This document shows positions 42,686 through 51,438 of a stretch of 64,000 nt of DNA, in pieces; the stretch's first letter is position 1; the number at the start of each line of letters is the position of its first letter. A program made the translations under genes and the position numbers. The notes beneath the pieces are model-generated. The model had not been told where the DNA came from. It searched no databases and saw nothing but the letters and a program-made list of their open reading frames with translations. Origin of the DNA: an uncultured Pseudomonadales bacterium (GTDB lineage: Bacteria > Pseudomonadota > Gammaproteobacteria > Pseudomonadales > Porticoccaceae); the NCBI GenBank assembly GCA_943788895.1, contig CALSRZ010000001.1, positions 186,001-250,000 on the forward strand, written 5' to 3'.

Positions 42686-44258
42686 ATGACCGATTCAGCT
42701 TCAGATCGCCGCACCTTCGCTATTATCTCGCACCCGGATGCGGGTAAGACCACCATCACCGAAAAACTATTGCTGCTCGGCAATCTGATTCAGGTGGCGG
42801 GTACGGTAAAGGGTCGCAAAAGCGATCGCCATGCGACCTCGGACTGGATGTCGATGGAGAAAGAGCGTGGTATCTCGGTGACTTCATCGGTGATGCAGTT
42901 TCCCTATCGCGACTGTATGGTCAATCTGCTCGATACTCCCGGTCACGAAGATTTCTCTGAGGATACTTATCGCACTTTGACTGCTGTGGATTCATCGCTG
43001 ATGGTGATTGATGGCGCCAAAGGCGTGGAAGATCGCACCATTAAGCTGATGGATGTCTGCCGTCTGCGCGATACGCCGATCCTTGCCTTTGTAAACAAGA
43101 TGGACCGCGAGATTCGCGATCCTATCGAGCTGTTGGATGAGATCGAGAGCGTACTTAAAATTAAAGCGGCGCCGATCAATTGGCCAATTGGTATGGGCCG
43201 TGGCTTCCGCGGTGTCTACAACCTCTATACAGATACCATTCATGTTTACACTCAGGGCAAGGGCCACACCCTGGCGGATGATATCCAGATTAAAGGTCTG
43301 GATTCCCCTGAAGCCTATGCCGCGCTCGGTGACTATGCCGATGATGTGCTTGAAGAGTTGGAGCTGGTCAAAGGCGCAACTCACGAGTTTGCTATGGACG
43401 ATTTTTTGGCCGGTCGTCTGGCACCGGTGTTCTTTGGCACAGCTATGGGCAACTTTGGTGTCCGCGAGATGTTGGATGATTTTGTTCGTTGGGCACCGCC
43501 ACCACAGCCGCGAGCGACCAAAGAGCGTGAGGTGGTGGCCGATGAGAAAAAATTCAGCGGCTTTGTGTTTAAGATTCAGGCCAATATGGATCCCAAGCAC
43601 CGCGACCGCATTGCCTTTCTTGCGTATCTGCTCGGGCAAATACACCAAGGGCATGAAGATGAAGCATGTGCGCACGGGCAAGACAGTGCGTATTGCCGAT
43701 GCTTTTAGTTTTAAGGCGGGTGAGCGTATCTCTCTTGAAGAAGCTCAGGCCGGCGATATTATCGGTCTGCACAATCACGGTTCAATTCAGATTGGCGATG
43801 CCTTTACTGAGGGTGAAGATCTAAAATTCAGCGGCATTCCGCACTTTGCCCCAGAACTGTTTAAGCGTATTCGGTTAGCCGATCCGCTCAGAGCCAAGCA
43901 GTTGCATAACGGTATTCGCCAGCTGTCGGAAGAGGGCAGTACTCAGGTATTTTTCCCGTTCCGCAACAACGATGTGATTGTTGGTGCTGTGGGCCAGCTG
44001 CAGTTTGATGTTGTCGCCTATCGCCTGAAAGAAGAGTACGGTGTAGAGGCAATCTATGAGCCGGTAAATGTGCATTCGGCGCGCTGGACTGAAGCTGAGG
44101 ACAGCAAGCAGCTGGACTCTTTTAAAAACAAGACTCAGGATAATCTGGCAGTTGATGGGGGTGGCCATCTGACCTATTTGGCACCGACCCGGGTAAATTT
44201 ATCACTGACCGAAGAGCGCTATCCGGAAATTGCATTTCGCTCTACGCGCGAGCATTAA
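42686..44258 (+). pseudogene. prfC: Peptide chain release factor 3, one frameshift near 43618
   Basis: RF3 is the GTPase that recycles RF1/RF2 after peptide release. G1 ([15 protein letters not shown]), G3 ([16 protein letters not shown]) and G4 (NKMDR) are intact in the first frame. At 43615-43621 the frame shifts, and [26 protein letters not shown] and [16 protein letters not shown] continue to 44258. The total of 1,573 bases is one more than a multiple of three, fitting a one-base insertion in a product of about 523 residues (E. coli 529). prfC is dispensable in some bacteria, so true loss is possible, but the rest is well conserved. Confidence 0.92.
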
Positions 44259-44303
44259 TACAGCCAACTTTAGCTAAAATAATAAGAATTGAAGAGGCCA
44301 ACT

Positions 44304-44924
44304 ATGAGTGACAGAGGTGTGAGCAAAAAGGTAAATACAATCTCCCAGGAGCAATGTCCTGAGCATTTGCGCACCAATCGCAGTCGCTTTACCCGCTGGT
44401 TTGGCAGAACTTTCTACCGCTCAATCGGCTGGAACCTGGAAGGCAATATAGTCGACTCTGAGCGCGTATTGATTGTCGCCGCTCCGCATACCTCTAACTG
44501 GGATTTTGTCTTTGGTATCGCCGCTGTTTTAGGTATTAATGCCCGGGTGCGCTGGCTGGGCAAACACAGCATTTTTAAGCCCGGTATAACCTGGTTTATG
44601 CGCTGGCTGGGCGGTATTCCGGTCAACCGCGATCAGCCCGATGCGGTGATGGGCTATGTGGATGAAGCGGTTAAAAAAGACAATGGTGTGGTGTTAGTGG
44701 TAGCACCTGAAGGGCACGCGTAAAAAGTCACCGAAATGGAAGTCTGGGTTTTTGCGTATCGCCGAGAAAAATAACTGCAAAATTCAACTCGGTGCCTTGG
44801 ATTTTCCAATAAGCGGATTGTACTCGGCGATGTATTTGAACCCACCGGTGATAATCAGGCTGATATTGCGGCCATTATCGAATACTACGGTCAGTTTAAG
44901 GGCAAGCACCCGGATCAGTTTTAA
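44304..44924 (+). pseudogene. Lysophospholipid acyltransferase (PlsC-like), frameshifted
   Basis: An acyltransferase of about 206 residues. The catalytic HX4D motif (PHTSNWDF) and the GGIPVNR motif are in the first frame. At 44711 GAAGGGCACG breaks the PEGTR motif: an extra G gives a premature stop, while the next frame reads EGTRKKSPKWKSGFLRIAE. A second indel near 44805 leads to RIVLGDVFEPTGDNQADIAAII and TAA at 44922-44924. Such enzymes acylate lysophosphatidate or related lipids at the membrane. The ATG at 44304 follows GAGG. Family is clear; substrate is not. Confidence 0.8.
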
Positions 44925-44949
44925 ATAATGGTTTTCCATAGGCAAAAGT

Positions 44950-45309
44950 ATGGATTTTATTATTACCGTTGGACTCACATTTGCCTCTGTTCTGGTGGCC
45001 CTTCTAGTGTTTCGCTATGTTGGGCTTCCTGTCTATCGTATCGAAGCTATCAATATAAAAAGACTCCTGGAATCAGTGCTGGCTGAAACGGCCACTGAGG
45101 ATGACTGGGATGTATTTATCGGTATGCCAATTCACCATAATCCAGAGCTGGATGACATTCGCGTTCAATGTGCTATGTTAGCGCTCACTGAGATGACAGT
45201 GCGGCGCGGATTGGTTATTTTCTCCGACACTGGTCGGGCGCAGATTGAAGAGCAGCTGAAAACTCTCAACAGACAAATTTCGCAAAAAACGGAGCACCAT
45301 CATGATTGA
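44950..45309 (+). CDS. Membrane-anchored protein of unknown function
   Basis: A 119-residue protein with one N-terminal membrane helix (about residues 3-26) and a soluble alpha/beta remainder with no recognised motif (DDWDVFIGMPIHHNPELDDIR, near the middle, is the most distinctive part). Its last 8 bases overlap the start of the AI-2E family transporter gene, so the two are probably co-translated. I do not recognise the family. Confidence 0.7.
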   Translation: MDFIITVGLTFASVLVALLVFRYVGLPVYRIEAINIKRLLESVLAETATEDDWDVFIGMPIHHNPELDDIRVQCAMLALTEMTVRRGLVIFSDTGRAQIEEQLKTLNRQISQKTEHHHD

Positions 45310-46368
45310 AAAGACATCACCGATCGCCAGATTTCTGGTTGTTGCCGCTGCCTTTGTCATTGTAGTTTCTGGCCTAAAAATGGCTGGAGCTCTGTTGGTG
45401 CCTTTTTTACTGGCAGTATTTATTGCCATGATTGTATCGCCTCTCTTAGGTTGGCTTAAGGATCGTGGGATTCCCGGCGGTCTGGCTATCCTGCTTATTG
45501 TTATATTAATTCTATTGGTCGGCCTGTTATTAACGGCGGTGATTGGTTCTTCTGTGGACAACTTCCGTCAGGATATTCCGCTTTACTCCGCCAAACTGAC
45601 GGCGATGAGCGAGGGCGTTCAGCAGTGGTTGAGCCTGCGCGGTATTGTTATCGACCAGCAGCTTTGGCAGAACAGTTTCGACCCCAGTGTCGTTATGTCA
45701 TTTGCCGGCAGTACCCTGGCATCCTTTGGCAATGTGATGACCAATGCGGTGATGATTCTGCTGACAGTGATATTTATTCTTGCGGAAAATATGGGCTTCG
45801 GCGAAAAACTCAGATTAGCCAGGGGATCTGATGTCTCTCAGGAATGGCTAACTAAATTTTCCGAGAGCGTGCACAGCTATCTGGCGATTAAAACGGCAAT
45901 CAGCCTGCTTACCGGACTGCTGATCTTTATCTGGTTGAGCATTCTCGGTGTCGACTATGCAGTGCTCTGGGGGCTAGTCGCCTTTTTACTTAACTTTGTT
46001 CCCACGGTGGGTTCGTTTATTGCTGCGGTGCCTGCGGTATTGTTGGCCCTGTTCAGCTGGGGAGTTTTTCCGGCTGGCTTAACTCTCGGCGGTTTTGTTG
46101 TGGTCAATCTGGTGATGGGCAATATGCTTGAGCCGCGCTGGATGGGCAAGGGTTAAATCTCTCACCGCTGGTGGTATTTGTCTCTCTGGTACTCTGGGGC
46201 TGGGTGTTGGGTCCAGTGGGAATGCTGCTGTCGATTCCGCTGACCATTATGATTAAAATTGCGCTGGAAAATCAGGAAGAGACGCGCTGGATTGGTGTGT
46301 TACTTGGTTCTGGTGCTGTCCTCGAGCCGGCCAATGCAGAGGCGGACAGTCAAGAAATCGCGGAATAG
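45302..46368 (+). pseudogene. AI-2E family (PerM/YdiK-type) membrane transporter, one frameshift
   Basis: About 355 residues when joined, with roughly eight membrane helices in the AI-2E transporter/PerM pattern. These are an N-terminal pair (VVAAAFVIVVSGLKMAGALLVPFLLAVF), a soluble middle, then GVDYAVLWGLVAFLLNFVPTVGSFIAAVPAV with its conserved NFVPxVG, and the closing [13 protein letters not shown]. At the GGG run 46150-46152 one G appears to be missing: GGT TAA should read GGG TTA AAT, continuing [16 protein letters not shown] to 46368. Members export small molecules or Na+; the specific cargo is unknown. Confidence 0.87.
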
Positions 46369-46713
46369 AGAAAGACCATTGATCGAAGGGCAGGGAGGAG
46401 CAATAAATTTCTCTGTGCTGACTCACCTCAGTGGCGATGATCTATCGCTGACTATAATAATGCGTCCATTCGATGACTTTCCTATAGAACTAAAAAAGCC
46501 CGAGAATAGTCATACCAGCGAAGGCTGGGGATGGTATCTCTCAATTCATAGACCCCAGCTCTAGCCTTCACTTGAGGATGTTAATATAGCTCGTCAATTA
46601 CCACTTTCGCGTGAGAGGATAAGCTGTCCTATAGTTACAATGGTCATATAATTGGCCACTCCTAACCATGTTATTGCGCGGTCACATTGCTATTGGATAT
46701 ACGGACATACAAA
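46369..46713. other. Intergenic region with hairpin repeat and one copy of a flanking direct repeat
   Basis: Two features stand out. At 46469-46501 the stretch starting TTCGATGACTT recurs imperfectly at 47925-47958, on the far side of the DUF3800 gene. At about 46509-46540 is an imperfect hairpin with core CCAGC-gaag-GCTGG inside an ATACC/GGTAT outer stem; its GTCATACC start resembles dispersed GTCATTCC-type intergenic repeats of proteobacteria. No convincing coding frame was seen here. Confidence 0.55.
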
Positions 46714-47589
46714 ATGGAACCTAAGGACGAAAAACAGCTCCCGTTATTTGAAATGGGGGGTGAAAATATTCAACTTGTGCAACATTCTGAAGCTCGAGGT
46801 GAAGAGCAAGAAAGTAACTATAGCAAGTATATTATTTATGTTGATGAAAGCGGGGATCATAGCCTGCAAAGCATCGATGAAAACTACCCTCTATTTGTCC
46901 TCGCCTTCTGCGTTTTCCACAAGAGGTACTACAGCGAAGTGATTGTTCCTTCCTTGGAAAAATTTAAGTTTAATCATTTTGGACATGACCAGATTGTCTT
47001 GCATGAAAATGAAATTCGTAAAGAAAAAGGTGCATTTAATACTTTTCGAAGCCGTGAGGAAAAGGAACATTTCATACACCAGCTTACTGATATCATTGAG
47101 TACAGTAACTTTATTTTAATAAGCTGCACAATCGACAAATTAGCACTTAAAAAGCAGGGCGATATTACTCCCAACCCATACCATATTGCTCTGGGTTCCT
47201 GCCTAGAAACTCTCTACGAATTCCTGCAAGAGAAAAATCAGCACACAAAGGAAAATCACGTAGTAGTAGAGTGCAGGGGAAAGAAAGAGGATAACGAGCT
47301 GGAACTGGAGTTCAGGCGAATTTGTGATGGTAATAATCGTTTGGGAATTACCTTGCCTTTCGATATCATTTTCTCTGATAAAAAGGTTATGTCCTCTGGT
47401 CTTCAATTAGCTGACTTAGTGGCCAGGCCAATAGGCTTAAATTTGCTAAAACCAAATCAAGAGAATCGTGCTTTTGAGATTCTTAAGGGTAAATTTTACT
47501 GTGATGGTGGACGTGAGCGGGTTGGGCGAGGTTATGAGGGCAGGGGAATGAAGATTTACCCTTCCCCAGAAAGCGAAAAGCCCCGATGA
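46714..47589 (+). CDS. DUF3800 domain protein (accessory, RNase-H-like fold family)
   Basis: About 291 residues. The DUF3800 signature YIIYVDESGDHS (acidic Asp/Glu with His) is near residue 40, and the closing conserved SSGLQLADLVARPIG is near residue 235. Between them are HENEIRKEKGAF and VVVECRGKKED, which may supply further acidic residues of an RNase-H-like nuclease site. Catalysis is unproven for the family. ATG 46714 is favoured over 46687 as the protein then begins MEPKDEKQLPLF. Codons are A/T-richer than neighbours, and the gene lies alone beside tRNA-Phe between imperfect direct repeats, suggesting acquisition. Confidence 0.8.
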   Translation: MEPKDEKQLPLFEMGGENIQLVQHSEARGEEQESNYSKYIIYVDESGDHSLQSIDENYPLFVLAFCVFHKRYYSEVIVPSLEKFKFNHFGHDQIVLHENEIRKEKGAFNTFRSREEKEHFIHQLTDIIEYSNFILISCTIDKLALKKQGDITPNPYHIALGSCLETLYEFLQEKNQHTKENHVVVECRGKKEDNELELEFRRICDGNNRLGITLPFDIIFSDKKVMSSGLQLADLVARPIGLNLLKPNQENRAFEILKGKFYCDGGRERVGRGYEGRGMKIYPSPESEKPR

Positions 47590-47986
47590 AACTCACCGAG
47601 GCAATAACGCCGACCGGGCACCCCCAATCCACTTGAACTTAGTATAGGTGATTGGCAGATAAAGATTCAAGCATTTGAAATAATAAAAATGGATTGGATT
47701 CTCTTACTTGGTATTCACCACACAACCTGACGGCCGTCACATTCAATGCCCGAATATGACGTTAATCTGGCTCGGGTGGCAGAATGAGAAGAAGTACAGC
47801 CACCAACACCAAATAGTTTCACAGAAATACGGGGTCTCGGACTAAATGCGAAGCGTTTTGGGCGCGTTCGCAAAGCGAAGGCGGGGTGCAACCCTGAGCG
47901 CTTTAGCGCGAATCCATCTAACCGTTCGATGACTTCTCTTACAGAACCAAAAAACCCCCAGCTTTCACTGAGGCTTTTTAGAATTA
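47590..47986. other. Hairpin-rich non-coding segment between DUF3800 gene and tRNA-Phe
   Basis: A 397-base stretch without a credible gene. Hairpins include GCCCCGATGA pairing with CACCGAGGC (about 47580-47606), TTCGC-aaa-GCGAA (47867-47879) and GCGCT-tt-AGCGC (about 47899-47910). The second copy of the direct repeat flanking the DUF3800 gene is at 47925-47958, and a C-rich/GAGGC stem followed by a T-run is at about 47950-47980. A GACCGGGCACC stretch near 47613, matching the 3' end of tRNA-Phe, could be an attachment-site remnant. Confidence 0.5.
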
Positions 47987-48062
47987 TGGTGCCCGGTCTC
48001 GGAATCGAACCAAGGACACGAGGATTTTCAATCCTCTGCTCTACCAACTGAGCTAACCGGGC
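47987..48062 (-). tRNA. tRNA-Phe (GAA)
   Basis: A 76-base tRNA with encoded CCA. Read on the minus strand it begins GCCCGGTTAGCTCAG, has a 7-base anticodon loop TTGAAAA (anticodon GAA) closed by a GAGGA/TCCTC stem, the T-loop GGTTCGATTCC, and ends ACCGGGCACCA. The acceptor stem pairs throughout. It is nearly identical in layout to E. coli tRNA-Phe. Confidence 0.97.
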
Positions 48063-48130
48063 GTCGCAATCAGATGTGCACTTTGCGAGAGGCGCGTATT
48101 AAAGCGTCTGAAATGCACTACGTCAAGGGA

Positions 48131-48403
48131 TTATTCAGCAGGTGGCACGTATCCTTCAGCTTGATCGACATCTTCACCGGCAAAGAACTTTTCTCGCTGC
48201 TCCGAGAGGTAAGTTCGAGCGGTCAAATCCATCATATTCAGGCGCATTTCATTAATAAGCGTCGTCTGGTGAGTCATCCACTCAGCCCATGCCTGTTTCG
48301 AGATATTGTCGAAAATTTCCTGTCCCTTGGGTCCGGGAAAGGGGGGCATATCCAGCCCGGGTAATTCTTGCTTGAGTTTGCGACAGTGAACCATGCGCGC
48401 CAT
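48131..48403 (-). CDS. yggX: YggX family Fe(II)-trafficking / oxidative damage protection protein
   Basis: A 90-residue YggX protein, involved in iron-sulfur cluster protection and oxidative stress resistance in Salmonella and E. coli. It starts [18 protein letters not shown] with the conserved cysteine at position 7, followed by [19 protein letters not shown] and a C-terminal [16 protein letters not shown]. The ATG lies two bases after the mutY stop, the standard mutY-yggX pairing. Confidence 0.96.
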   Translation of the reverse strand: MARMVHCRKLKQELPGLDMPPFPGPKGQEIFDNISKQAWAEWMTHQTTLINEMRLNMMDLTARTYLSEQREKFFAGEDVDQAEGYVPPAE

Positions 48404-48405
48404 AA

Positions 48406-49471
48406 CTAACCTCTGGGTAAAATTTTAATAGTGTTCTGTAGCAGTGCCTTGATTGGAGCAGGCATGCCCAATGATAGTGGATTCTGCGGGTTATACCAGA
48501 CTTGATTGCTGCCTTCGGCTATCCGGCTGGCGCTGGCCGCGAGTTACCTACGATATCTGAACTGGCTGATAATCGAGATGGAAGTGACTAAAAGTATGCC
48601 GCTTCCCTTCAAGACCTGCTGGCTTTCAGCTCTATACCCAGCTTTAAACAGGTTTCCTCTAACTGATCCTGTGATTCGCACTGGGGGAATACCCAGAGTC
48701 CACCCCACAACCCTGCCGGCGGATTTTGCTCTAACAGCAGGGCCCATCGCTATTTTTAATCATTAAAAAACAGGTGGTTCTTACCGGCAGCTTTTTCTTC
48801 GGCTTTTTGCCCGGGTAATCCTGTGGGTTGCCCTGTTTAAATGCTTTACAGTCTTTCATTAAAGGGCACTGCTCGCAGTTGGGCGATGATCTTGTGCAGA
48901 GGGTTGCACCCAGATCCATCATCGCCTGAGTATAGTCGGCGATACGTTTGAAGGGCGTGTAGGTCTCGGCAATTAACCAGAGCTTTTCAACCACAGCACT
49001 TTTGCCCGGCCAGCCATCGGTGGCGCTAAAACGAGCCAGTACACGTTTTACATTGCCATCGAGAATCGTCGCCTGATTTTTAAAGGCGATGGAACTGATT
49101 GCACCAGCGGTGGAGCGCCCTATACCGGGCAGCTCGATCAGCTGGGGTACATTATCCGGAAACTGTCCGCTCAGTTCGCTGCTAACAAGCTGTGCAGTTT
49201 TATGCAGATTGCGTGCGCGGGCGTAGTAGCCAAGCCCTGTCCAGTGGTGCAGTACCTCATCCAGTGGTGCTGCAGCCAGTGCATCTACTGTTGGGTAGCT
49301 GTGCATAAAGCGTTCGAAGTAGGGGATTACTGTGCTGACCTGAGTCTGCTGAAGCATAATCTCCGAGATCCAAACCCGATAGGGATTGATACTCTGCTGC
49401 CATGGCAAATTGGTACGGCCATATTGGTCGAACCAGTTGAGCACTGCATTTTGGAATTTTTTAGGGGACAC
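48406..49471 (-). pseudogene. mutY: Adenine DNA glycosylase, frameshifted in its C-terminal domain
   Basis: MutY removes adenine opposite 8-oxoguanine. The catalytic domain is intact from GTG 49471: WISEIMLQQTQVSTVIPYF, the helix-hairpin-helix LPGIGRSTAGAI, the catalytic Asp region YTQAMMDLGAT, and the iron-sulfur motif CTRSSPNCEQCPLMKDC. It breaks near 48735 (TGA after DGPCC). The C-terminal Nudix-like 8-oxoG recognition domain continues in other frames (PPAGLWGGLWVFPQC; RHTFSHFHLDYQPV; a WYNPQNPLSLGMPAPIKALL end), requiring at least three indels to 48406. The full length is about 354 residues. The catalytic domain alone could still make a partial product. Confidence 0.88.
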
Positions 49472-49497
49472 TATTTATAACTCGTCATTCTATTTCG

Positions 49498-51363
49498 TTA
49501 TTTTAGTTTCTTTTCCAGAACGCCTTTAAGAAGGCTTTTTAGTGGGTCTGCCTCAGGCTGGTCGCCACTGTCTTTTTCAGTGACCGGTGTATCAAAAAGC
49601 TGTCCGCCTAGCTGTTGAAAAATACTGCCTTTAAGGAATTCTCTCACTAGGCTGTCATCTGGTTTGCAATTGGTCTTGCCATCTACTTCGTAACTGCCAC
49701 TGCAGATAAACGGCAAATCGCGATTGCGCAGAGTCTTATTTACCGAGCATCCAGAGGGGCTGGTAGTGGTGCCGTTAACTCTGGTATTGGCGGTAAGGTT
49801 GTAGCGTTTTAGCAATAACTGCACTGTGCCACGGCCACTGATAGAGAGGTTTCCGGTGGCTGTTTCCAAGTCCCTAATCAGCACCTTGCCATTGTTTAGG
49901 CTAAATTGGCTGCTCAGGGTTTCCAGCTCTGTGCCCTTTGACCAGGTTCTGTTGGATGGGCTACCGCCAAATAGGGCGGCGGCATTACAGAAGGTCTCTT
50001 CTGCATTAACAGCCAAATAAGTTGGGCTTAAAACAGTAAGCTGACCCCCGCCACTAAGTGCGCTGAGTATCTCGTCACTGCTGTTGCCGCTACCTTGTAG
50101 ATCAGCTTCCAGGCTAAGCAGGCCCGACAGATCACTGTTGTCGGCAATAGCCGGCAGGGCAAGCTCTAGATCTATATCTTTCAGCGAGCTTTGCAGCTCA
50201 AATACAGGGGTTGCAGAGCGCATATCCAGTCGCCCTGTTGCATTGACCTGGCCGCCAAAGAGGTCGGCATTTAACGAGCTTAATCGCAATACCCGATTGT
50301 TGCCGAACACATTGCTGTAGAAATTTTTCACTGCAAAATCATTAAATTTAATGCTGCTCAGGGTCATTTCAACCTGGCTCTGGCCATGCCAAAGTGCAAA
50401 GGGAATTGCCAGTGGTGCAAACAGGCCGCTGTTGTCAGCGTTGCTGCCAGATTTGGGCAGATAGTTTGATGCGTTGATATTATCGGCTGAAACAATGGTG
50501 GTGAGTTTGTTATCTGGCTGGTCTATTTGCAGGTCAATCGCAATGGCCTGGCCATCGAGAATTATTAGATTATTAATATCAGACAAAGCATTGGCATCAA
50601 CGCTAAAGCGACTTTCGATGCTGAGGTCGGTCAAGGCTGAGGGGTTGGCCATCTCAGGTACGCTGACAATAGGCAGTATTTCTGCTATCCGCTGCAGTTG
50701 CTGTATCAGACTAAAGTTGTTGGTCTGTAGATTGCCCTCAACAAAACTTAGGTTATCGCTGGCTTCAATGCTGCCATTTATCTCAATTTCATTTAGGCCA
50801 ATTGCCAGATCAGACAGGCTGAAGCTTTGTACTCTGCGGTTATCAATCATAACTGCAACAGAGGTATCTACGGCAAACTGCTGTCCACCAAGCGCCTGCA
50901 AGGACAGTGTGAGTGGGAACTCTGTGCTATCCAAACGGATATTGCTGGCTTTAAGGCTGATATTATCCAACTCTACCGGTAGGCTGTTTGGGGCTTTATA
51001 ATTGAGCTGGCCGCCGTTGATCTCCACGGAGCTAACGGTGAGCTGATTTGGGTCGATAATGATCGAGAACAGATCGGTCCAGGCCACTGAAAGGCTTAGC
51101 TTATCCAAGCTGCCAGAAGCAGCAACCTGGTCGGAAAAGCTAACCTGCTGAATGCTGATGCCCGGCTGAGGAAGAAATTTCCAGGCTAGATCGCCGTCAA
51201 TGGCGAGATCCCAACCCTGTTGGCTGGCCAGAGACTCAATATCTGTCTTGTAGCTGTTTATATCGACAGCCAATAGGATATAAATTATTGCAGCAGAAAA
51301 TAAAGTGACCACTGCGATTAGGCTAGTGGTCACCCATTTAAAAAAAATATTCACAGTCACCAA
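49498..51363 (-). CDS. AsmA family protein
   Basis: A 621-residue AsmA-type protein with one N-terminal membrane helix (about residues 8-32) and a long beta-rich periplasmic body. Family features are IDGDLAWKFLPQPGISIQQVSFSD near the N-terminus and the C-terminal AsmA repeat with FSLNNGKVLIRDLETATGNLSISGRGTVQL. A Cys pair within SGCSVNKTLRNRDLPFIC may form a disulfide. AsmA-like proteins are thought to bridge the periplasm for phospholipid transport to the outer membrane. The frame is intact over 1.9 kb. It is 26 bases before mutY on the same strand. Confidence 0.88.
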   Translation of the reverse strand: MVTVNIFFKWVTTSLIAVVTLFSAAIIYILLAVDINSYKTDIESLASQQGWDLAIDGDLAWKFLPQPGISIQQVSFSDQVAASGSLDKLSLSVAWTDLFSIIIDPNQLTVSSVEINGGQLNYKAPNSLPVELDNISLKASNIRLDSTEFPLTLSLQALGGQQFAVDTSVAVMIDNRRVQSFSLSDLAIGLNEIEINGSIEASDNLSFVEGNLQTNNFSLIQQLQRIAEILPIVSVPEMANPSALTDLSIESRFSVDANALSDINNLIILDGQAIAIDLQIDQPDNKLTTIVSADNINASNYLPKSGSNADNSGLFAPLAIPFALWHGQSQVEMTLSSIKFNDFAVKNFYSNVFGNNRVLRLSSLNADLFGGQVNATGRLDMRSATPVFELQSSLKDIDLELALPAIADNSDLSGLLSLEADLQGSGNSSDEILSALSGGGQLTVLSPTYLAVNAEETFCNAAALFGGSPSNRTWSKGTELETLSSQFSLNNGKVLIRDLETATGNLSISGRGTVQLLLKRYNLTANTRVNGTTTSPSGCSVNKTLRNRDLPFICSGSYEVDGKTNCKPDDSLVREFLKGSIFQQLGGQLFDTPVTEKDSGDQPEADPLKSLLKGVLEKKLK

Positions 51364-51438
51364 CGGTTTAAGGGTTGCTTTGGGAGCCTCATATTACATC
51401 AAAGAGTACAACCCTTAAACACTGGAAAAGGCTAAGCT

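Noticed and set aside
42686-44258. Programmed ribosomal frameshifting to express prfC (as in prfB)
   Set aside because: prfC is not known to use it, and the shift site lacks the slippery sequence, stop codon and internal Shine-Dalgarno arrangement seen in prfB; a one-base insertion explains it.
47715-48047. A 110-codon minus-strand open frame beginning VEQRIENPRVLGSIPRPG
   Set aside because: Its first part is a translation through tRNA-Phe and the rest crosses hairpin-rich non-coding DNA; this is a common spurious frame.
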